Source: JBFLVQ01 sp040758525
GTDB taxonomy: Bacteria; Acidobacteriota; Blastocatellia; Chloracidobacteriales; JADJPF01
NCBI GenBank assembly: GCA_040758525.1
Contig: JBFLVQ010000333.1
Span: 1-10,090, forward strand
Direction: 5' to 3'
DNA length: 10,090 nucleotides
Shown: positions 7,601-10,090 of the stretch, in pieces
Layout of the letters: each line of letters opens with the position of its first letter
Numbering within the stretch: position 1 is the first letter of the stretch
Notes under the pieces: generated by a model
The model's database searches: none
Told to the model about the DNA's origin: nothing
What the model saw: the letters and a program-made list of their open reading frames with translations, nothing else
Translations under genes and position numbers: made by a program

Positions 7601-7837
7601 GGTAAGGATGTTAGGATGGTTAAGCGCAGAAGCAGCACGCGCCTCTTGCTCTAGGCGTTGTGGTAAGGTCTCGTCCTTGATTGCTTCTGCCGAGATCAGT
7701 TTAAGCGCAACCGGCCGCTTCAACTGCATGTCGTGCGCCAAATAGACCTCACCCATACCCCCTGAGCCTACCAGAGAGCGGATCTCATAGCGCCCAAAGA
7801 CTGTACCAACCGGAATATTAAGGGATACTGCACACAT
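4664..7837 (-). CDS. Ser/Thr protein kinase - STAND ATPase - TPR fusion protein
   Basis: The 1057-residue protein appears cytoplasmic with no membrane segment. Residues about 15-285 form a complete Hanks-type kinase: glycine loop GSGGMGEV (24-31), K46, HRD (137-139), N144, DFG (157-159) and SPE (190-192). A basic linker (about 290-312) leads to an NB-ARC/AAA-like ATPase with Walker A GPGGTGKT (363-370), Walker B LLLFFDNFEQ with D438, a TSR sensor (465-467) and GLPLAIELAAAR (536-547). A winged-helix-like part follows to about 670, then TPR repeats, with five units of exactly 40 residues at 796-995. The tail resembles that of AfsR/MalT-like ATPases, but no LuxR or other DNA-binding domain is present; the kinase takes that role. 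Such proteins are thought to sense ligands through TPRs and switch by nucleotide-driven assembly. The ATG at 7837 lacks a clear Shine-Dalgarno. Targets are unknown. Confidence 0.92.
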   Translation of the reverse strand: MCAVSLNIPVGTVFGRYEIRSLVGSGGMGEVYLAHDMQLKRPVALKLISAEAIKDETLPQRLEQEARAASALNHPNILTVHEIGEVGVIHFIATEYIDGVTLRRHMNETEMLLTEILNVIVQLASALAAAQDAGIVHRDIKPENIMIRPDGYIKVLDFGIAKVTHQTNEPDNTGVGTAPNILWGTARYMSPEQARGFKLDSRTDIWSTGIVLYEMTARRVPFLGKTPADTILSILTDPLVPLSTYVKEEIPIELERIVAKALTKDRRKRYQTVQALLFDLKNLQLELEFQKRTRRSTQSVRYRNTATRRAHQESGSWDESPTFENCPNNLPVQVMPFIGRDHEVTTVTELLQREEVRLLTLTGPGGTGKTRLGLRVATELLGEFENGIFFIPLAAINDAELIASTIAQTLRVTEAGGNSPLECLKEFLRDKHLLLFFDNFEQVLSAAPILGQLLMAAPRLKMLVTSRAALHINGEREYLVPPMALPDIERTLSTEALLECASVALFVERARAAKPDFTFTAENGRVIAEICHRLDGLPLAIELAAARIKLLPPQAMLARLENRLKLLTGGARDLPLRQQTMRATIEWGYNLLNDQEKLLFQRLTVFVGGFTLEAAEAVCNGAGNLEIDILDGVASLVDKSLLRQSEQAGDEPRFAMLETIREYGSECLASSGELIVVRNQHAKYYLLLAERAELELAKAGQQVWLDRLEKEHDNLRAMLEWTLKFGEAALGLQLASAIWWFWYLRGYYSEGRRWLDETLAQSPDAPPHFRTRALIGAGVLSFLQCEYVRAEVLLEESLALARELGDRHSIASSLQFLGSVAREQGHYEKAIVLHEESLALWRDLQDKRGIARSLNYIGFAAWLQGDFDQAQRVCEETLALFRRLDDKEGCAWAMLNLGIVAYYRNEYEQANLYCKESLEMSREVKFKEGIAWALNFLGNIAQRQGYYERAATLLQKSLAMHWKLGDKWRMASVLDALGSVACAQAAMERAAWLGGAAEALRETLGAPLPPVERTDRERNIAIMQTTLGTQFITVWRAGREMTIEQALACALSPAAKT

Positions 7838-7880
7838 TTATAAAACCGACTGTAAGGAATTTCTCTTGATTCTAGCATTT

Positions 7881-7953
7881 TTTTATCATAGAAGGCACAA
7901 AGAACACAGAGAATGAGCATCTCGCAGTGTTTTCTGCGTCTGCAATGATAAAA
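7881..7953. repeat. imperfect hairpin in the spacer between the two kinase genes
   Basis: Outer arms TTTTATCAT (7881-7889) and ATGATAAAA (7945-7953) are perfect 9-bp complements. Inside them GAACACAGAGAA (7902-7913) can pair with much of TTTTCTGCGTC (7930-7940), allowing G-T pairs. The spacer 7838-7970 has no gene. The hairpin lies just after the histidine-kinase stop on the minus strand but has no T-run, so a role as terminator is uncertain. The words CACAAAGAACACAGAG resemble a type of dispersed intergenic sequence I recall from several bacterial genomes; that is memory, not a search. Confidence 0.5.
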
Positions 7954-7970
7954 GATCTTACGGGTTTGAA

Positions 7971-10058
7971 TTAAATAGATCGTAAAGCCGCAGCAACAGT
8001 CTCTAACAATACCTCGGCTGTATAAGGCTTGACTAGAAAGGCCTGCACTGAGGCCGCCTCAGCTATCTTGCTGTTGGTGGCTAGCCCGCTGGTAGAGACG
8101 ATCTTCAAACCTGGATCGATCTTGCGCATTATTCCTATCGTCGCTGGCCCGTCTAGATTGGGCATCATCATATCCATCAGCACCAACTTGATATTATCTC
8201 TATTGTTGGCATAGAGCGCTAGTGCCTCGGCGCCATCGCTAGCTATTATTATCTGGTAACCATAGGCTTCTAGTGTTACACGAGTGATCTCGCATATAGA
8301 TGCCTCATCATCCACTACTAAGATCAATTCACCCTGACCACGTAGTGAGTCTCGTCGCTGTTCGCACAGTTGCTGCTGTTGTGCCATCTCTGCGGCTGGC
8401 AGATAGATCTTGAACCTCGTTCCTTTATCAGGCTCGCTATAGACATTGATAAAGCCACCATGACTCTTGACAATCGCCAGAGTAGTAGACAATCCTAATC
8501 CTGTTCCTCTACCGATCTCTTTGGTAGTAAAGAATGGCTCAAAGATTCGATCGAGAACCTCGCTAGACATTCCTACACCAGTATCAGCCACGGTAATAAC
8601 AACAAATTGGCCGACCTGGGCGCCCAGATTCATACGTGCATAATGTTCATCAATAAAGATATTCTCTGCCTTAACCGTAAGTGTGCCACCTGCCACCAGA
8701 GCATCACGAGCATTTACACATATGTTGAGCAACACCTGGTAGAGTTGGGTAGCATCACCAGAAATATTCCATAAGTCTTGCGGGGCAGTGATCTCGATCT
8801 TTATCGATTTTGGGAAGGTCTGGTTAAGCATCTTCTCTAGTTCTGCAATAAGATTTCTAGGGCGAAGTAAGATACGCTGACCACTAACACCACGAGCGAA
8901 CCAGAGCATCTGTTTCACCATATCTGCGCCTCTTTGCGCACTCTCCTGCAGTGTCTTTACAATACGCTGGTTACGTTCGTCAGGGAGTTGACTGCCGATC
9001 AACTGTAGTCCCATTAATAGTGGGGTAAATACATTATTAAGATCATGTGCAATTCCACTGGCAAGTGTGCCGATACTCTCCATACGCTGTGCGCGTAGGA
9101 ACTGCTCCTGCAATAGTTTCTTCTCAGTGATATCAGTATTAATGATAAGCTTGGCCTTGGGTCTACCTTCATCATCGCAGACCAGTGACCAACGACTTTC
9201 CACGACTACTTCGCGGCCTTCCTTGGTAGTCTGGTGTAACTCTCCCGACCAATTACCAGTAGTTAGTACCGTCTCTTGTATCTCTGCCAATATCTCTGCC
9301 GGTCTGGTAGAGAGCAGTTCATTGGCCTGTTTGCCAGTTGCTTCAGCAACAGTCCAACCATATATACGTTCTGCACTGCTATTCCAAAACAATATATGGT
9401 CCTCAAGATCACGCACAATAATAGCGTCCTGTGTCTTGTCTAGCAGATCTGCTTGTTCACGCATACGCAGTTCGATCTGTTTACGCTCAACAATATGGGC
9501 CTTGCGTAACTCTTCGATTAGTAAGAGGCGTTTAAGATTCTGTTGTAATGCTTGCTCAGCCAATTCTCGCTCAGCGATCTGACGCTTCAACTCTTCATTG
9601 GTCTTTGCTAGCTCTGTGGTACGCTCTGCTACACGCCGCTCCAATTCCTCATGCGTCTCACGCATCATCTCCTCGGCTCGCTTGCGTGTAGTGATATCTG
9701 TAGAGATCCCACAAACCGCATAAAGAATACCTAACTCATCATAGACAGGGAATTTGATCGAAAGATAAGTGCGCAACTCGTCACCATAGGGCAAGACCTC
9801 TTCAATCTCAAGCGGCGCGCCGCTTTTCAGCACCTTACGATCATTGGCCTGAAAAGTATCTGCCATCTCCTTGGTAAAGATGTCATAGTCGGTTTTGCCA
9901 ATAATCTTGTCGCTCTTAATATGGAAAAGAGCCTCGAACTGGCGGTTGGCAAAAAGATAGTAGCCTTCGGTGTTTTTTACATAGATGACTGAAGTAGCGG
10001 TATCCAGGATTGCTTGCAGGGTAACTCTACTTTTCCATATTTTCTCTTGTGTAATCAC
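7971..10058 (-). CDS. PAS-PAS hybrid sensor histidine kinase with C-terminal receiver
   Basis: The 695-residue protein has no membrane span, so it should sense a cytoplasmic signal. PAS 1 covers about residues 11-125, followed by a long charged coiled coil (about 125-205) and PAS 2 (about 203-315). The kinase core shows the H box GIAHDLNN with H338, the N box VNARDA with N449, the G1 box DTGVGM (492-497), the F box FEPFFTTK (506-513) and the G2 box GRGTGLGL (516-523). The receiver domain (about 576-695) has acidic D583-D584, phospho-acceptor D629, S655-T656-S657 and K677. All catalytic residues are present. Autophosphorylation at H338 and transfer to D629 are expected; no Hpt or output protein is visible in the window. 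The start is GTG (10056-10058), backed by GGGGG 5 nt upstream. PAS ligands cannot be told from sequence. Confidence 0.94.
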   Translation of the reverse strand: MITQEKIWKSRVTLQAILDTATSVIYVKNTEGYYLFANRQFEALFHIKSDKIIGKTDYDIFTKEMADTFQANDRKVLKSGAPLEIEEVLPYGDELRTYLSIKFPVYDELGILYAVCGISTDITTRKRAEEMMRETHEELERRVAERTTELAKTNEELKRQIAERELAEQALQQNLKRLLLIEELRKAHIVERKQIELRMREQADLLDKTQDAIIVRDLEDHILFWNSSAERIYGWTVAEATGKQANELLSTRPAEILAEIQETVLTTGNWSGELHQTTKEGREVVVESRWSLVCDDEGRPKAKLIINTDITEKKLLQEQFLRAQRMESIGTLASGIAHDLNNVFTPLLMGLQLIGSQLPDERNQRIVKTLQESAQRGADMVKQMLWFARGVSGQRILLRPRNLIAELEKMLNQTFPKSIKIEITAPQDLWNISGDATQLYQVLLNICVNARDALVAGGTLTVKAENIFIDEHYARMNLGAQVGQFVVITVADTGVGMSSEVLDRIFEPFFTTKEIGRGTGLGLSTTLAIVKSHGGFINVYSEPDKGTRFKIYLPAAEMAQQQQLCEQRRDSLRGQGELILVVDDEASICEITRVTLEAYGYQIIIASDGAEALALYANNRDNIKLVLMDMMMPNLDGPATIGIMRKIDPGLKIVSTSGLATNSKIAEAASVQAFLVKPYTAEVLLETVAAALRSI

Positions 10059-10063
10059 AGTGT

Positions 10064-10069
10064 CCCCCT
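10064..10069 (-). promoter_or_regulatory. ribosome binding site supporting the GTG start of the histidine kinase
   Basis: On the minus strand AGGGGG lies 5 nt before GTG at 10056-10058. The nearest upstream ATG (10074-10076) is out of frame, so the GTG is the best start. The promoter would be beyond the right edge. Confidence 0.6.
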
Positions 10070-10090
10070 ACAGCCATTATGCTGATATGT

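Noticed and set aside
4664..7837. LuxR- or SARP-type transcription regulator
   Set aside because: The ATPase and TPR parts resemble those families, but the N-terminus is a protein kinase and the C-terminus ends without a helix-turn-helix.
9067..9582. Plus-strand open frame of 171 codons opposite the histidine kinase
   Set aside because: It is serine- and arginine-rich, opposite PAS and coiled-coil coding sequence, with no family features.

Overview
The window reads as a chromosomal stretch from a heterotrophic, respiring bacterium with moderate GC (mid-40s percent by eye). The best guess is Acidobacteriota, possibly Blastocatellia-like. This rests on the wording of the protein kinase N-terminus, the kinase-ATPase-TPR fusion, and an ActA-like multiheme cytochrome start at the left edge. 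It is a judgement from remembered family style, not a search. Chloroflexota is the main alternative.

Layout. Positions 1-114 (minus) hold the first 38 codons of a membrane-anchored protein that resembles the start of the multiheme cytochrome subunit ActA of alternative complex III. It has a good sigma70-type promoter at 225-253. Positions 273-1664 (minus) encode a beta-CASP metallo-beta-lactamase ribonuclease. Its start lies 18 codons inside the longest open frame. A 234-bp divergent spacer separates it from nrfH (1899-2363) and nrfA (2405-3856) on the plus strand. These encode the tetraheme quinol dehydrogenase and the pentaheme nitrite reductase of dissimilatory nitrite reduction to ammonium. 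NrfA carries CXXCH at its catalytic heme instead of the usual CXXCK. A perfect 17-bp inverted repeat follows nrfA. Convergent to it lies a 144-residue protein of unknown function (4004-4438, minus).

The right half holds two large minus-strand signalling genes. Positions 4664-7837 encode a 1057-residue fusion of a Ser/Thr protein kinase, a STAND-type ATPase and a TPR array. Positions 7971-10058 encode a PAS-PAS hybrid histidine kinase with a C-terminal receiver domain and a GTG start. A structured spacer (7838-7970) separates them.

How they fit together. NrfH would take electrons from menaquinol and pass them to NrfA for six-electron reduction of nitrite to ammonium. If the left-edge fragment is ActA, the region lies beside another quinol-oxidising cytochrome system. 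The kinases may sense cell or environmental state, but nothing in the sequence ties them to the nrf genes. No tRNA, rRNA, insertion sequence, CRISPR array or phage gene was seen. I found no convincing wholly new system; the best leads are the CXXCH NrfA, the orphan 144-residue protein and the structured spacers.
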